A stretch of DNA of 64,000 bases, taken from the NCBI RefSeq assembly GCF_000524475.1, contig NZ_BAVQ01000003.1:124001-188000 (forward strand), given 5' to 3'. The translations under genes were made by a program, and so were the position numbers. The notes beneath the pieces are model-generated. The model was given only the letters and a program-made list of their open reading frames with translations. It did no database searches and had not been told where the DNA came from. The DNA comes from Tomitella biformata AHU 1821 (GTDB lineage Bacteria > Actinomycetota > Actinomycetes > Mycobacteriales > Mycobacteriaceae). Positions 39,270 through 47,976 of the stretch are shown in pieces (the stretch's first letter is position 1; every line of letters starts with the position of its first letter).

Positions 39270-40495
39270 ACCTCCGGATTAGGAGTGAACCGTACCTGTA
39301 ACAGCTCGCCGGCCATTTCTGCCCCGGCGACATCACAGCGCCGCAGCACCGAGGCCAGGCGGATTCTGCGGCGCACGCCGGCTGCCCCGAGCAGGAGATC
39401 GTCCTCCACCCGGCCCAGCGTCACCGTCGCCGGATCGACCAGCGGCAACCGGACCGAAAGCACGTAGACGGCATCCAGCCCGGCACCCGACTCGAGGTGC
39501 ACCTCGCCCAGGTCTCCGCGCACCGGCGGCGGAGACCCGGGGCTGGTGGGGATCTCCAACTGCACGGAGATCTCGCCGAGCAGCTCCAGGCCGACGGGTT
39601 CCCGCGCGGCGAAGCGCACCGTCCGCAGGGGCGTGTCCCCGAGGTCCGCCGAGAGCTCCCCGAGGACCTCTTGTTGTTCCGCGAACCGCGCCCGGTACCA
39701 AGCCCGGACGGGATCGTCGGCTGTGTCGGTGTCGCTGTCGGCCGCGGCAGGCAGGACCCGGTTGACGATGAGCGCTTCGAGGGAAATCCCGAACAACGCC
39801 ATCGCCGTAAGGGTGCGGCGGGCCTCGGCCAGCACCACGCGCTCCGGCGAGAGCACTAGTCGCACCCGGGTGCGAGTCCCGTCCCCCAGCAGTTCGCGCA
39901 CCTTCGCCGCGGCGGAATTCATTCGCTCCAGAAGGCCCACCAGCAGCAACAGCTGCGGAGAGGACGCGCCCTGCGCCAGTCGACGATGGCGGGGCCACAG
40001 CCGCTCCAGGTAGGCCGTCAACGCCTCCGGCAGGTCAAGCAGCCGGAGGGTCTCGGCCGTCGGCGCGCAGTCGACAAAGATGGTGTCCCACTCACCGCGC
40101 GCAACCAGGGACTCGATCTCCGCGAGGCCCAGCATCTCCTGCACGCCGGGCAGCCCGGTCAGCTCGTCCGCTTCCAGGGAGCCGAACTCGGCGCCGTGCT
40201 GGTGGTTTCCGCCCAAGGAGAGCAGCGCGGCGAGCGGGCGCCAGCGATCCTCCAGGAGGGTCAGGGTGTCGAGCTGCAGGAGGTCCAGGCCTTCGGCTAC
40301 CGCGGTCACGCCTAGGCCCGACTGAAGGCCGAAGGCGTCGAAGAGCGAGTGCGCCTGGTCCAGCGACACCAGTAGGACCCGCTGGCCGGCCCGGGCGGCG
40401 GCGACGGCGGAGGCCGCGGCCACTGTGGTTTTCCCCACGCCGCCCTTTCCCACCACCAAACGCAGGCGGGTTTCGGCGGCGTGCCGCAGGCTCAG
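39257..40495 (-). CDS. ArsA/Get3-like anion-transporting ATPase family protein
   Basis: SIMIBI-class ATPase (Rv2184c-like) with P-loop GKGGVGKTT, switch I DQAHSLFDAFG and switch II DCAPTAETLRLLDLP. No arsenite-binding cysteine trio is evident, so a Get3-like or regulatory role is likelier than arsenic export. The conventional start (TTG at 40459) would put the P-loop at residue 4 and cut off the first beta strand. An in-frame CTG at 40493-40495, overlapping the SRPBCC stop as CTGA, adds 12 residues ending TRLRLVV and restores it. I use that start, with TTG as the alternative. Confidence 0.87.
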   Translation of the reverse strand: MSLRHAAETRLRLVVGKGGVGKTTVAAASAVAAARAGQRVLLVSLDQAHSLFDAFGLQSGLGVTAVAEGLDLLQLDTLTLLEDRWRPLAALLSLGGNHQHGAEFGSLEADELTGLPGVQEMLGLAEIESLVARGEWDTIFVDCAPTAETLRLLDLPEALTAYLERLWPRHRRLAQGASSPQLLLLVGLLERMNSAAAKVRELLGDGTRTRVRLVLSPERVVLAEARRTLTAMALFGISLEALIVNRVLPAAADSDTDTADDPVRAWYRARFAEQQEVLGELSADLGDTPLRTVRFAAREPVGLELLGEISVQLEIPTSPGSPPPVRGDLGEVHLESGAGLDAVYVLSVRLPLVDPATVTLGRVEDDLLLGAAGVRRRIRLASVLRRCDVAGAEMAGELLQVRFTPNPEVWPQ

Positions 40496-40926
40496 CCCTC
40501 CACCCGCTTCTTGAGCTCGCCCAATGCGGTATTGATGATCACTTTCTCAGCCTTGCGCTTGAACATGCCGATCATCGGGATGTTCAGGTCCACAGAGAGT
40601 CGGTAGGTGACCTCGGTCTGGCCGCCGACCTCGCGCAGCACGTAGGAGCCCGATTGCGCGGTCTGGATCTGCCCCTCGACCAGCTCCCAGCTGACTGTCA
40701 GCCCGCTGCGCGCCCATTCGTACTGCAGGACGTAGGTGTCCTTGACCATGCCCGCGTCCATCACGAAGCGCACGCGCTCGTCGTGGCCGTCGGGCCCGGT
40801 GGCCAGCACCTCGACCGATTGCACGGCCGCGACCCACGCCGGATAGTTGCCGACGTCGGCGATAGTGGCCATCACCTCGTGTGCGGGGGCATCGATAAAT
40901 ATCGAGCCGCTGGTCTGCTCTGCCAT
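40492..40926 (-). CDS. SRPBCC (START-like) family protein, Rv2185c type
   Basis: 144-residue lipid-binding-fold protein. N-terminus GSIFIDAPAHEVMATIADVGNYPAW is the polyketide-cyclase/START signature; C-terminal amphipathic helix ends LGELKKRVEG. The hydrophobic cavity of this fold binds lipids or polyketides; ligand unknown. Overlaps the ATPase gene if the CTG start is right, and lies 10 nt after a second SRPBCC gene. Confidence 0.9.
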   Translation of the reverse strand: MAEQTSGSIFIDAPAHEVMATIADVGNYPAWVAAVQSVEVLATGPDGHDERVRFVMDAGMVKDTYVLQYEWARSGLTVSWELVEGQIQTAQSGSYVLREVGGQTEVTYRLSVDLNIPMIGMFKRKAEKVIINTALGELKKRVEG

Positions 40927-40936
40927 GGCGCGAACG

Positions 40937-41353
40937 TTACCCTTCCGCCGGCGTGGAGGTCCGCGTGTGGGCGGGAGCCTCGCCGACCGCGCGGCCGCGC
41001 TCCAGGACCGCCTTGACCTCGAAGTTCATCTTCTTGCCGGCCTCGCGGCACGCGCGGTTCATTGCCAGCACCTCGGCCCCGGAGGTGCCGGCGGCCTTCG
41101 CGCCCGTGGGCTCCGCGTGCATGAAGTAGTGGAGCATCGTCCCGTCCAGGGAGGGCTCGAGCCAGATCTCCATCGTGCCGGTGAACGGGCCCGCGACGGT
41201 CCAGCGGATACCCTTCTCCACCCTGTCCTCGCGCACCGTGAGCGCCAGGTCGGGCCACCAGCGCCGCCAGCTGGCGCGGTCGGCGATCAGCGGGGCCACC
41301 ATCTCTGGCGGCACCGCGATGAATCCTTGGTCCGCCACCTGAATACTCGTCAC
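40937..41353 (-). CDS. SRPBCC-like protein, Rv2186c type
   Basis: 138-residue protein with SRPBCC-like features: VADQGFIAVPPEMVAPLIADRASWRRWWPDL at the N-terminus (given in two parts as VADQGFIAVPPEMVAPLIAD, then RASWRRWWPDL), TVAGPFTGTMEIWLEP in the sheet, and a C-terminal amphipathic helix. Paralogue-like neighbour of the previous gene. Start taken as GTG at 41351-41353; an ATG at 41369-41371 is possible. First gene of the minus-strand run, divergent from fadD15 with a 216-nt promoter region. Confidence 0.84.
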   Translation of the reverse strand: MTSIQVADQGFIAVPPEMVAPLIADRASWRRWWPDLALTVREDRVEKGIRWTVAGPFTGTMEIWLEPSLDGTMLHYFMHAEPTGAKAAGTSGAEVLAMNRACREAGKKMNFEVKAVLERGRAVGEAPAHTRTSTPAEG

Positions 41354-41569
41354 CCGTCGAGCTTCACACATCCGTCGCCGGCCCCCACCATCAGGACCCT
41401 CCAACCCGACGGCCATCGCGCCGCCACCGTCCCATTCGAACGCCCATCAGCCGACCATTGCGGGTTATGGTTAGTGCCGATTATCAACATCGCGGTCAGT
41501 TCGCTTGCCGTATCGAGGGTGCGAGGCCCCGATCCCGAGCGCACGGGCCCGCCCTTCATGGAGGTCCCA

Positions 41570-43387
41570 GTGCAAGAGTTCAGCGCCCCGGCAGCATTCA
41601 CCGTGGCCGACGACGAGTCCGGTGTGGACGCGGTGTTCGAGTTGGAGAAGTCCGAGCCGCGCGTCACCGTGTTCGAGAAGCTGGTGGACGGCGATTGGCG
41701 GCCGGTGGCCGCCGCCGACTTCGCCAGCGAGGTCCGGACCGCGGCGAAGGGCCTTGTGGCACTGGGCATCACGCCCGGCGACCGGGTGGGCCTGATGGCC
41801 GCCACCCGCTATGAGTGGTCGGTGCTCGGCTACGCCATCTGGGCCGCTGGCGCGATCGGCGTGCCCATCTACGAGACGTCCTCCACCGGTCAGGTCGAGT
41901 GGATCCTCGAGGATTCCGGGGCCGTCGCGATGATCATCGAGGACGATCACCACGCGAAGACGATCGCGTCACTCCTCGACAAGGCTGAGAGCCTCCGCAC
42001 CGTGCTCCAGATCGAGCCCGGCACGCACTCCCCCGAGGGCGTCATCGCGCAGTTGACGGCTGCCAGCGCGGAGACCTCCGACGAGGAGATCGCCGGCCGC
42101 CTCGCGGGCCTGACCGCCGACACGCCCGCCATCCTGATCTATACCTCCGGCACCACCGGACGCCCCAAGGGCTGCCAACTCTCGCACCGCAACCTCCTGA
42201 TGGAGGCCCGCGGAGCCGGCGAGGCCTTCCACACCGAGCTCATCCCCGGCCGGCGGCTGCTGATGTTCCTGCCGATGGCGCACGTCCTGGCGCACGCGAT
42301 CAGCCTGGCCGCCTTCCAGGCCCGGGTGTCCGTGGGGCACTTCTCCGATATCCCGAACCTGGTCCCCACCTTCGGCACGTTCAAGCCCGACTTCATCCTG
42401 TCGGTGCCGCGGGTGTTCGAGAAGGTCTACAACTCAGCCCGCCAGACCGCCCACGACGGCAGCTCCGTCAAGGGCAAGATCTTCGACTTCGCGGACCGCA
42501 CCGCTGTGGCCTGGAGCGAGGCCCAGGACACGCCCCAGGGCCCCGGCACGCTGCTGAACCTCCAGCACACCCTCTGCGACAAGCTGGTCTACTCCAAGCT
42601 CAAGACCGTGCTCGGCAACAACTGCACGTTCGCGATCTCCGGCGGCGCACCCCTCGGCGCGCGGCTCGGCCACTTCTTCCGCGGCATGGGCATGACCATC
42701 TACGAGGGCTACGGCCTCACCGAGACGACGGCCGCCGTCGCGGTCAACACCCCGGACAACATCCGGGTCGGCTCTGTGGGCCAACCCATCCCCGGCAACG
42801 CGGTCCGCATCGCCGACGACGGCGAGGTGCTGGTTCGCGGCGGGGGGGTATTCGACGGCTACTGGCGCAATGACAAGGCCACCGCCGAGGCGATCGTCGA
42901 CGGCTGGTTCCACACCGGCGATCTCGGCGCCCTCGATGAGCACGGCTTCCTGACGATCACAGGCCGCAAGAAGGAGCTCATCGTCACCGCCGGCGGCAAG
43001 AACGTCGCCCCGGCCGGCCTCGAGGACGATCTGCGCGCGCATCCCCTGATCAGCCAGGCCATGGTCGTGGGCGATCAGCAGCCGTTCATCGCCGCGCTGA
43101 TCACCATCGACACCGACGCGTTCCCCTCCTGGAAGGCGCGCAATGGCAAGGCCGAGTCCGCCAGCGTCGGCGATCTCGCGATGGACCCCGCGCTGCTCGC
43201 CGAGATTGAGGGCGCGGTCGCGAAGGCGAACCTGATCGTCTCCCACGCCGAGGCCATCAAGAAGTTCACGATCCTGCCCGTGGACTTCACCGAAGAGTCC
43301 GGCGAGGTCACCCCGACGATGAAGCTCAAGCGCAATGTCGTCACGGAAAAGTACGCCGCAGATATCGAGTCGCTCTACGCCAAGTAG
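41570..43387 (+). CDS. fadD15: Long-chain fatty-acid--CoA ligase FadD15
   Basis: AMP-forming acyl-CoA synthetase of 605 residues. P-loop motif YTSGTTGRPKG, A5 motif YEGYGLTETT, ATP/hinge motif GWFHTGDLGALDEHGFLTITGRKKE and the C-terminal catalytic lysine region PTMKLKR. The start is the GTG at 41570, with GGAGG 5-6 nt upstream and N-terminus MQEFSAPAAFTV, close to Rv2187. A frame opening at 40847 is spurious. It may feed acyl-CoA to the nearby PlsC-type acyltransferase. Confidence 0.95.
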   Translation: MQEFSAPAAFTVADDESGVDAVFELEKSEPRVTVFEKLVDGDWRPVAAADFASEVRTAAKGLVALGITPGDRVGLMAATRYEWSVLGYAIWAAGAIGVPIYETSSTGQVEWILEDSGAVAMIIEDDHHAKTIASLLDKAESLRTVLQIEPGTHSPEGVIAQLTAASAETSDEEIAGRLAGLTADTPAILIYTSGTTGRPKGCQLSHRNLLMEARGAGEAFHTELIPGRRLLMFLPMAHVLAHAISLAAFQARVSVGHFSDIPNLVPTFGTFKPDFILSVPRVFEKVYNSARQTAHDGSSVKGKIFDFADRTAVAWSEAQDTPQGPGTLLNLQHTLCDKLVYSKLKTVLGNNCTFAISGGAPLGARLGHFFRGMGMTIYEGYGLTETTAAVAVNTPDNIRVGSVGQPIPGNAVRIADDGEVLVRGGGVFDGYWRNDKATAEAIVDGWFHTGDLGALDEHGFLTITGRKKELIVTAGGKNVAPAGLEDDLRAHPLISQAMVVGDQQPFIAALITIDTDAFPSWKARNGKAESASVGDLAMDPALLAEIEGAVAKANLIVSHAEAIKKFTILPVDFTEESGEVTPTMKLKRNVVTEKYAADIESLYAK

Positions 43388-43400
43388 TAGGGCCCAGCAG

Positions 43401-44525
43401 TTAGAGCAGGCGCTGGAGACGGCCGGCCAGGTCGTCCCAGCGCCAGTTCGACTGGACCCACTCGCGCCCGGCCGCGCCCATCGCCGCGGCGCGTTCGGGG
43501 TCCTCGAGGACGTCCGCGACAGTGTCGGCGATCTGCGCGATAGAGCGGCCGTCCACCACGTGGCCAGTCTTCCCCTCAAGCACGGTCTCCGGGGCGCCGC
43601 CGGAATCCCCGGCGACCACCGGGATCCCGCACGCGGACGCCTCCAGGAACACGATCCCCAGGCCCTCGACGTCCAGCCCCGACCCGCGGGTGCGGCACGG
43701 CATCGCGAACACGTCCGCCATATTGTGGTGTGCGGCAAGCTCGTTCGCCGGCACAGAGCCCGTGAACAGGACGTGCTGCGCCATCCCCGTCGCGGCCGCC
43801 AGCGCATGCAGCTTCTCCGCATAGGGCCCGCCGCCGACAATCACCAGGCGCGCCCCCGGCACCCGCTGGCGGATCAGCGGCAGCGCGCGGATCAACATGT
43901 CCTGGCCCTTGCGCGGCACCAGCCGCGAGAGGCACACGATCACGGGCGCGTCTCCCAGCCCATAGCGCGCCCGCAGCTCAACCCGTGCCACCGGATCCGG
44001 GGCAAATGCCTCGGTGTCCACGCCCGGCGGCAGGTACTCCAGCGGCGCCTGCGCGCCGAAGGCCGCGGAGAACCGCCCGCGCGTGTATCTGCTGACGTAG
44101 GTGATGGCGTCGGCGCTGTCCCCGATCCGCCGCAGCGCCTGCCGCGCCCCCGGCAGCATCGACCAGCCCACCTCGTGCCCGTGGGTCGTCGCGACGATCC
44201 GCTCCGCGCCCGCCCGCCGCAGCGCCGGCCCCAGCAGAGCGAGGGGGGCGGCGGCGCCGAACCACACCGTCTCGCAGCCTCGCGACCGCATGATCTTGCG
44301 GGCCCGGCGGTACACCAGCGGGGTCGGGAGCATCAAGGTCGTGGGGTGCCGGATCACCTCGAACGGCTGCTCCGCGTCGAATCGGACATGGCTGTCCCCG
44401 CGCCAGCGTGGCGCGTAGACCACCAGCTGCTCTGGCGGCAGCTGCATCGCGAAGGTGTGCAGATAGGACTGGATCCCCCCGGCCCGCGGTGGGAAGTCAT
44501 TGGTCACCAGCAACGTACGACGCAT
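43401..44525 (-). CDS. pimB: GDP-mannose-dependent phosphatidylinositol-monomannoside mannosyltransferase PimB'
   Basis: GT4, GT-B fold cytoplasmic enzyme adding the second mannose of phosphatidylinositol mannosides (Rv2188c). 374 residues: N-domain TNDFPPRAGGIQSYLH, VVYAPRWRGD, THGHEVGWS; C-domain LSRLVPRKGQDMLI, VGGGPYAEKL, and the EX7E-type motif in LGIVFLEASACGIPVVAGDS. The ATG at 44523-44525 follows TACGGT by 7 nt without a ribosome site. Convergent with fadD15 (13-nt gap). Confidence 0.94.
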   Translation of the reverse strand: MRRTLLVTNDFPPRAGGIQSYLHTFAMQLPPEQLVVYAPRWRGDSHVRFDAEQPFEVIRHPTTLMLPTPLVYRRARKIMRSRGCETVWFGAAAPLALLGPALRRAGAERIVATTHGHEVGWSMLPGARQALRRIGDSADAITYVSRYTRGRFSAAFGAQAPLEYLPPGVDTEAFAPDPVARVELRARYGLGDAPVIVCLSRLVPRKGQDMLIRALPLIRQRVPGARLVIVGGGPYAEKLHALAAATGMAQHVLFTGSVPANELAAHHNMADVFAMPCRTRGSGLDVEGLGIVFLEASACGIPVVAGDSGGAPETVLEGKTGHVVDGRSIAQIADTVADVLEDPERAAAMGAAGREWVQSNWRWDDLAGRLQRLL

Positions 44526-44532
44526 GGCCAAT

Positions 44533-44538
44533 ACCGTA
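44533..44538 (-). promoter_or_regulatory. Candidate -10 of leaderless pimB mRNA
   Basis: TACGGT on the minus strand, 7 nt from the ATG at 44523-44525. The stop of the upstream gene is only 14 nt further on, so this would be an internal promoter. Confidence 0.4.
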
Positions 44539-44551
44539 AGCCGTAGCCCGG

Positions 44552-45868
44552 CTACGCGCCGAACTGCGCCCCCAGCCACTGCGACCAGGCGGTGGTGAAC
44601 TGATTCATGTTCATGCCGGTCACCTGCATGACAGCCGCGTCGAGCGGGCCTTCGGCCAGGCCGCCGATGGCCAGCGCGCGGTGCAGCTCCTTGAGCTTGT
44701 CCTCGCCCATCGTGGCCACAACGAAGTCGGAGACTGTGCGGCCCAGCTGATAGGCCAGGTCCGCCATGGTGCCGGCGAACGCGATGTCCTCCGGCAGCGA
44801 GTCCGGGGGGCCGTTCGCCGCGACCATGGCCGCCACCTGTGGGACAGCATCGCGCAGCGGCACGCCCAGCCCCCGGTAGGCGACGTAGTCCGGCATGCCC
44901 TCCACCAGCCAGGCCGGGGCCCCGCGGCCGGTGTCGCGGCGCACGGCGAGATGCGTGAGCTCGTGCCGGAGCACGATAGTGCGTTGGAGCTCGTCGAGCC
45001 GGTCGAAGGCCGACGGGCTGAACACGATCCGCTGGCCATGGCCGTCCTGCTCGCCGTCCTTGCGCAGGGAGATCGACGCGGCGGCCACGTCGGTGCGCCC
45101 CATCTCGTTCCCCGTGAGCGCGCTGAACTCCTCATCGCTCGCGGCGATCTCCACCACCACAGAGCGGTCCCAATCGGTGCCCCAGAAGTCCGAGATGGCC
45201 GTCACCGCGTCCGGCAGCATCGCCGCGACGAGCCCCGCCGCCGACTCCGAGCCCGGGTGGAACAGCACCAGGCCCGCGTCCCCGCTGGTGCCGCTGGGCA
45301 CTTTCAGGGACTCCGTGGGGCCGAACACCCATGGGCCGGCAGGCCAGGTGGCGTGGGTGCTGTCCGCGGTCTCGTTGTCGCTGACGAGGGTCCACGTGTC
45401 CCCGCGCCGGGCCATGATCACGCCGACGGGGGTGCTCACCGGCTTCTCGTCGACGCCCGCAAGCTGGAAGTTCAGATAGACCGGCGGCGCGGCCACGTCC
45501 AGCCCGCCCACCCGGTCTGCGATGCCCTGGGGGACGAACACCTCGGGATCATCGCCGATGGTGAAGTCCCAGCGCGTGAAGTCCAGTTTGCTGATGCCGC
45601 CAGCCGCCCGCATCTGGCGCTGGATGAAGTCGGGCGCCGCCGCCGGGTCGGTGAGAGCACGGAGGGCCTCCTCGTCGCCGTCGCGCAGCGCCTGTGCCCA
45701 CTGGTCCAAGACCGGCTGCATCTGCGCCTTACGCTCCGCCTGATAGGGATTCGCCACATCGGTGGTGGGCTTGACTCCCCCGCTGTCGGTCGCGGCGCTC
45801 GCGCAACCGGTCAATAGCAGTGCGCCGAGCGCCACCGCCACGGCTCCGCGCCGTGTGAAGGCCGCCAC
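44552..45868 (-). CDS. Lipoprotein with HExxH metallopeptidase motif
   Basis: 438-residue predicted lipoprotein: signal peptide with lipobox LLTGCAS (about residues 18-24), then a region resembling NTF2/lumazine-binding lipoprotein domains (about 40-180), then a C-terminal part with zinc-peptidase motif RHELTHLAVR and downstream APAWLVEGMPDYVAYRG, which supplies the expected third ligand Glu (gluzincin-like EGxxxY pattern). I do not recognise a named family member. Starts 8 nt after the NlpC/P60 stop, so it is co-transcribed with a wall hydrolase and ahead of pimB. Substrate unknown; envelope location inferred from the lipobox. Confidence 0.85.
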   Translation of the reverse strand: MAAFTRRGAVAVALGALLLTGCASAATDSGGVKPTTDVANPYQAERKAQMQPVLDQWAQALRDGDEEALRALTDPAAAPDFIQRQMRAAGGISKLDFTRWDFTIGDDPEVFVPQGIADRVGGLDVAAPPVYLNFQLAGVDEKPVSTPVGVIMARRGDTWTLVSDNETADSTHATWPAGPWVFGPTESLKVPSGTSGDAGLVLFHPGSESAAGLVAAMLPDAVTAISDFWGTDWDRSVVVEIAASDEEFSALTGNEMGRTDVAAASISLRKDGEQDGHGQRIVFSPSAFDRLDELQRTIVLRHELTHLAVRRDTGRGAPAWLVEGMPDYVAYRGLGVPLRDAVPQVAAMVAANGPPDSLPEDIAFAGTMADLAYQLGRTVSDFVVATMGEDKLKELHRALAIGGLAEGPLDAAVMQVTGMNMNQFTTAWSQWLGAQFGA

Positions 45869-45875
45869 GGCGGGT

Positions 45876-47048
45876 CTAGTACCTGCGGATGTTGTGGATG
45901 GGGAAGGCCGAGATCTCCTGGACCTTCACTGGGACGCCAAAGGTCGAGGCGTGCACCATCATTCCGTTGCCGGCATAGATGCCGACATGTGAGACGTCGC
46001 CATAGAAGGTCACCACATCGCCGGGCAGGATGTCCTTCTGCTCCACCGGTGTGCCGCCGAGCGACTGCTGAAGCGCGGTGCGGGGCGTGTTGATCCCGAC
46101 CTGCTTATATGCCCACTGGACCAGGCCCGAGCAGTCGAATGAGTCCGGGCCCGTCGCGCCCCAGACGTAGGGCGTGCCGATGCGAGTGAGCGCGACCTGC
46201 AGCGCGGCGTAGCCGAGGCCGGTGCCGTCGCCGAGGCTGCCCAGGTCGAAGCCTTCGGGGAACAGCGGTCCGGCCAACGCGGCCCTGTCGGCGCCGGTCA
46301 TCTCCGCGTAGATATTCCGCACGTGGTCGATCTGCTGGGTGAGGCCGTCACGCTCGCGGCTCAGAGCCCCCTGCGCCTCCTCGGCCCCGACCGTCGCGAG
46401 GGTAGCCGCGTCCATCGCCTCGGTGGCCTGCGCACGGGCTGCCGTCGCATCAGATACCGCATCGGTGAACGCGGTCATCCGCGCCTTCGTGTCGGCGTTG
46501 ATCCGGCCGTAGGCGGACATCTGGTCCAAGAGCTGCTGCGGCGAGTCGCTCGTCATCACGGCGTAGAGGCCGTTGGTGCGGACGCCCTTATAGTTCGCGA
46601 GCGCCACCGCGTTCGCCGTGCTCTGGTACTGGGTGACCCGGCCCGCGGCCTCGTCCACCACCGCTTGCGCGGCGTCCCGGCGGGCGTCGGCATCCTGCTG
46701 CGCGCGGACGAGCTCATCCACCTGCTGCTGGCCGGCGAGAAACTTCTGGTTGTTCTGCTCCACCTTGCGGGAGAGGTCGATGAGCTGCGCGACGGCGTCG
46801 CCGGGATTCGCCGGCTCGGCCAGCGGAGCGTCTGGAGCTGGCGCGTCAGGCCCCGGCACGCCTGGAGCGGTCGGAGCTTCGACGGCAGGAGCAGGCTCGC
46901 CCTGCGGCGCCGGGGCGGGATCCGCGAGGGAAGGGACCACAGAGGTCAAACCGATTCCGACGGCCAGCGCCACAGCGGCGGTGGCCCCCCGAACCGTCAG
47001 CCTTGCCCGATGCGACAGCACGATGCTAGCTCTCCGTTCACTCGTCAA
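45876..47048 (-). CDS. NlpC/P60 peptidoglycan endopeptidase (Rv2190c/RipC-like)
   Basis: Secreted D,L-endopeptidase cutting the stem peptide. 390 residues: signal peptide (about 1-42), Pro/Ala-rich stretch, two-part coiled coil (about 85-245) like other FtsEX- or partner-controlled hydrolases, then the C-terminal NlpC/P60 domain with catalytic Cys in PDSFDCSGLVQWAY, His in SHVGIYAG and third polar residue in MVHAST. The coiled coil suggests regulation by a membrane partner, as proposed for RipC with FtsX. Upstream lies the 16-nt element shared with the next gene. Confidence 0.93.
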   Translation of the reverse strand: MTSERRASIVLSHRARLTVRGATAAVALAVGIGLTSVVPSLADPAPAPQGEPAPAVEAPTAPGVPGPDAPAPDAPLAEPANPGDAVAQLIDLSRKVEQNNQKFLAGQQQVDELVRAQQDADARRDAAQAVVDEAAGRVTQYQSTANAVALANYKGVRTNGLYAVMTSDSPQQLLDQMSAYGRINADTKARMTAFTDAVSDATAARAQATEAMDAATLATVGAEEAQGALSRERDGLTQQIDHVRNIYAEMTGADRAALAGPLFPEGFDLGSLGDGTGLGYAALQVALTRIGTPYVWGATGPDSFDCSGLVQWAYKQVGINTPRTALQQSLGGTPVEQKDILPGDVVTFYGDVSHVGIYAGNGMMVHASTFGVPVKVQEISAFPIHNIRRY

Positions 47049-47201
47049 ACTTCAGTCCACCTATGCGACACACAGATTTCCCCCGGTGCGGTCATGACCT
47101 GCATGAATACCCGCCCCCGCCACCCGTCGCATTGCGCTCGGCCGGTGGATCCTGCCCACCCGGCCGAGGCCGCCTCACGAACTTTTAGACGGCCGACTAG
47201 A

Positions 47202-47217
47202 TCTCAATAAGGTTACG
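47202..47217 (-). promoter_or_regulatory. Shared NlpC/P60 upstream element, copy 1
   Basis: CGTAACCTTATTGAGA on the coding (minus) strand, 154-169 nt before the start of the RipC-like gene. 14 of 16 positions match copy 2 at 48154-48169. Regulator unknown. Confidence 0.55.
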
Positions 47218-47268
47218 GAATGGATTCGACACTGTCCAACCCGCCGGTAACTTATCCCGAAAGTATGG

Positions 47269-47300
47269 TGGCCCCGGCAACCAACCGGTTGCCGGGGCCA
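47269..47300 (-). terminator. Terminator after second NlpC/P60 gene
   Basis: 14-bp inverted repeat (47269-47282 with 47287-47300; inner 13 bp perfect G/C-rich) with a 4-nt loop, 43 nt after the stop of the 47343-47948 gene. The T-run is short and interrupted. Confidence 0.78.
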
Positions 47301-47342
47301 ACAAAGATGTGCAGCACTTCGCGTCGGTGGACGCGGCGTGGA

Positions 47343-47948
47343 TCAGGCGCGGCGGATGCTCTCGATGCCGGAGCGGTCCAGCGGCGCGTACTTGACCGGC
47401 GTGCCGGACGTGGACGCGTGCAGGATCTGGTCGTTGCCCGCGTACAGGGCGACATGGCCGCCACCGTAGGAGACGATGATGTCGCCCACCTGCAGGTCGC
47501 GCTCGGCGACGGGGGTGCCGAAGCCGGCCATCTGCCCGCTCGTGCGGGGCAGGGCCACGCCGACCTGGTCGTAGGCCCACTGCACCAAGCCGGAGCAGTC
47601 GAACGCGTCCGGGCCGGTGGCACCCCACACATAGGGCGAGCCAACCTTGCTGTCGGCGGCCGCGAGGGCGCGCTGGCCCACGCCGCCCTGCGACAGGGGG
47701 CTCGACTGCGTGAGCTCGTCGATGCTGAATGCGGGCAAGCCCTGGACCACACCGGGGAACGCCGAGAGATCGGGAAGCGCGATGCCGGCCGGGACCTCGA
47801 AAGAACCGATGCCGTCCACGGTGATGGTGTCTGCTGCTGCCGGGCCTGCGGTAAGGGCCATGGCACCTGCGGCGACTGCGGTGACGGCGACTGCGCCTCG
47901 CACGCTCCTGCCGATGTTGGACTGCGTGTTCAACCTGTGTTTGGCCAT
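47343..47948 (-). CDS. Secreted NlpC/P60 endopeptidase under riboswitch control
   Basis: 201-residue secreted hydrolase: MAKHRLNTQ start typical of actinobacterial wall hydrolases, signal peptide ending AGPAAADT (about residue 40), a short spacer and an NlpC/P60 domain with Cys in PDAFDCSGLVQWAYDQ, His in GHVALYAG and HASTSGTPVKY. No coiled coil. I prefer the ATG at 47946-47948; an upstream in-frame ATG (47976-47978) sits in the 3' P1 strand of the riboswitch. Adjacent NlpC/P60 pairs also occur beside qcr genes in Corynebacterium. Confidence 0.92.
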   Translation of the reverse strand: MAKHRLNTQSNIGRSVRGAVAVTAVAAGAMALTAGPAAADTITVDGIGSFEVPAGIALPDLSAFPGVVQGLPAFSIDELTQSSPLSQGGVGQRALAAADSKVGSPYVWGATGPDAFDCSGLVQWAYDQVGVALPRTSGQMAGFGTPVAERDLQVGDIIVSYGGGHVALYAGNDQILHASTSGTPVKYAPLDRSGIESIRRA

Positions 47949-47976
47949 AGCCTTGAGGTCACTCCATTTCTTCCAC

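Noticed and set aside
40847-41569. Upstream extension of fadD15
   Set aside because: Overlaps both SRPBCC genes antisense; GTG 41570 has a ribosome site and matches the known N-terminus.
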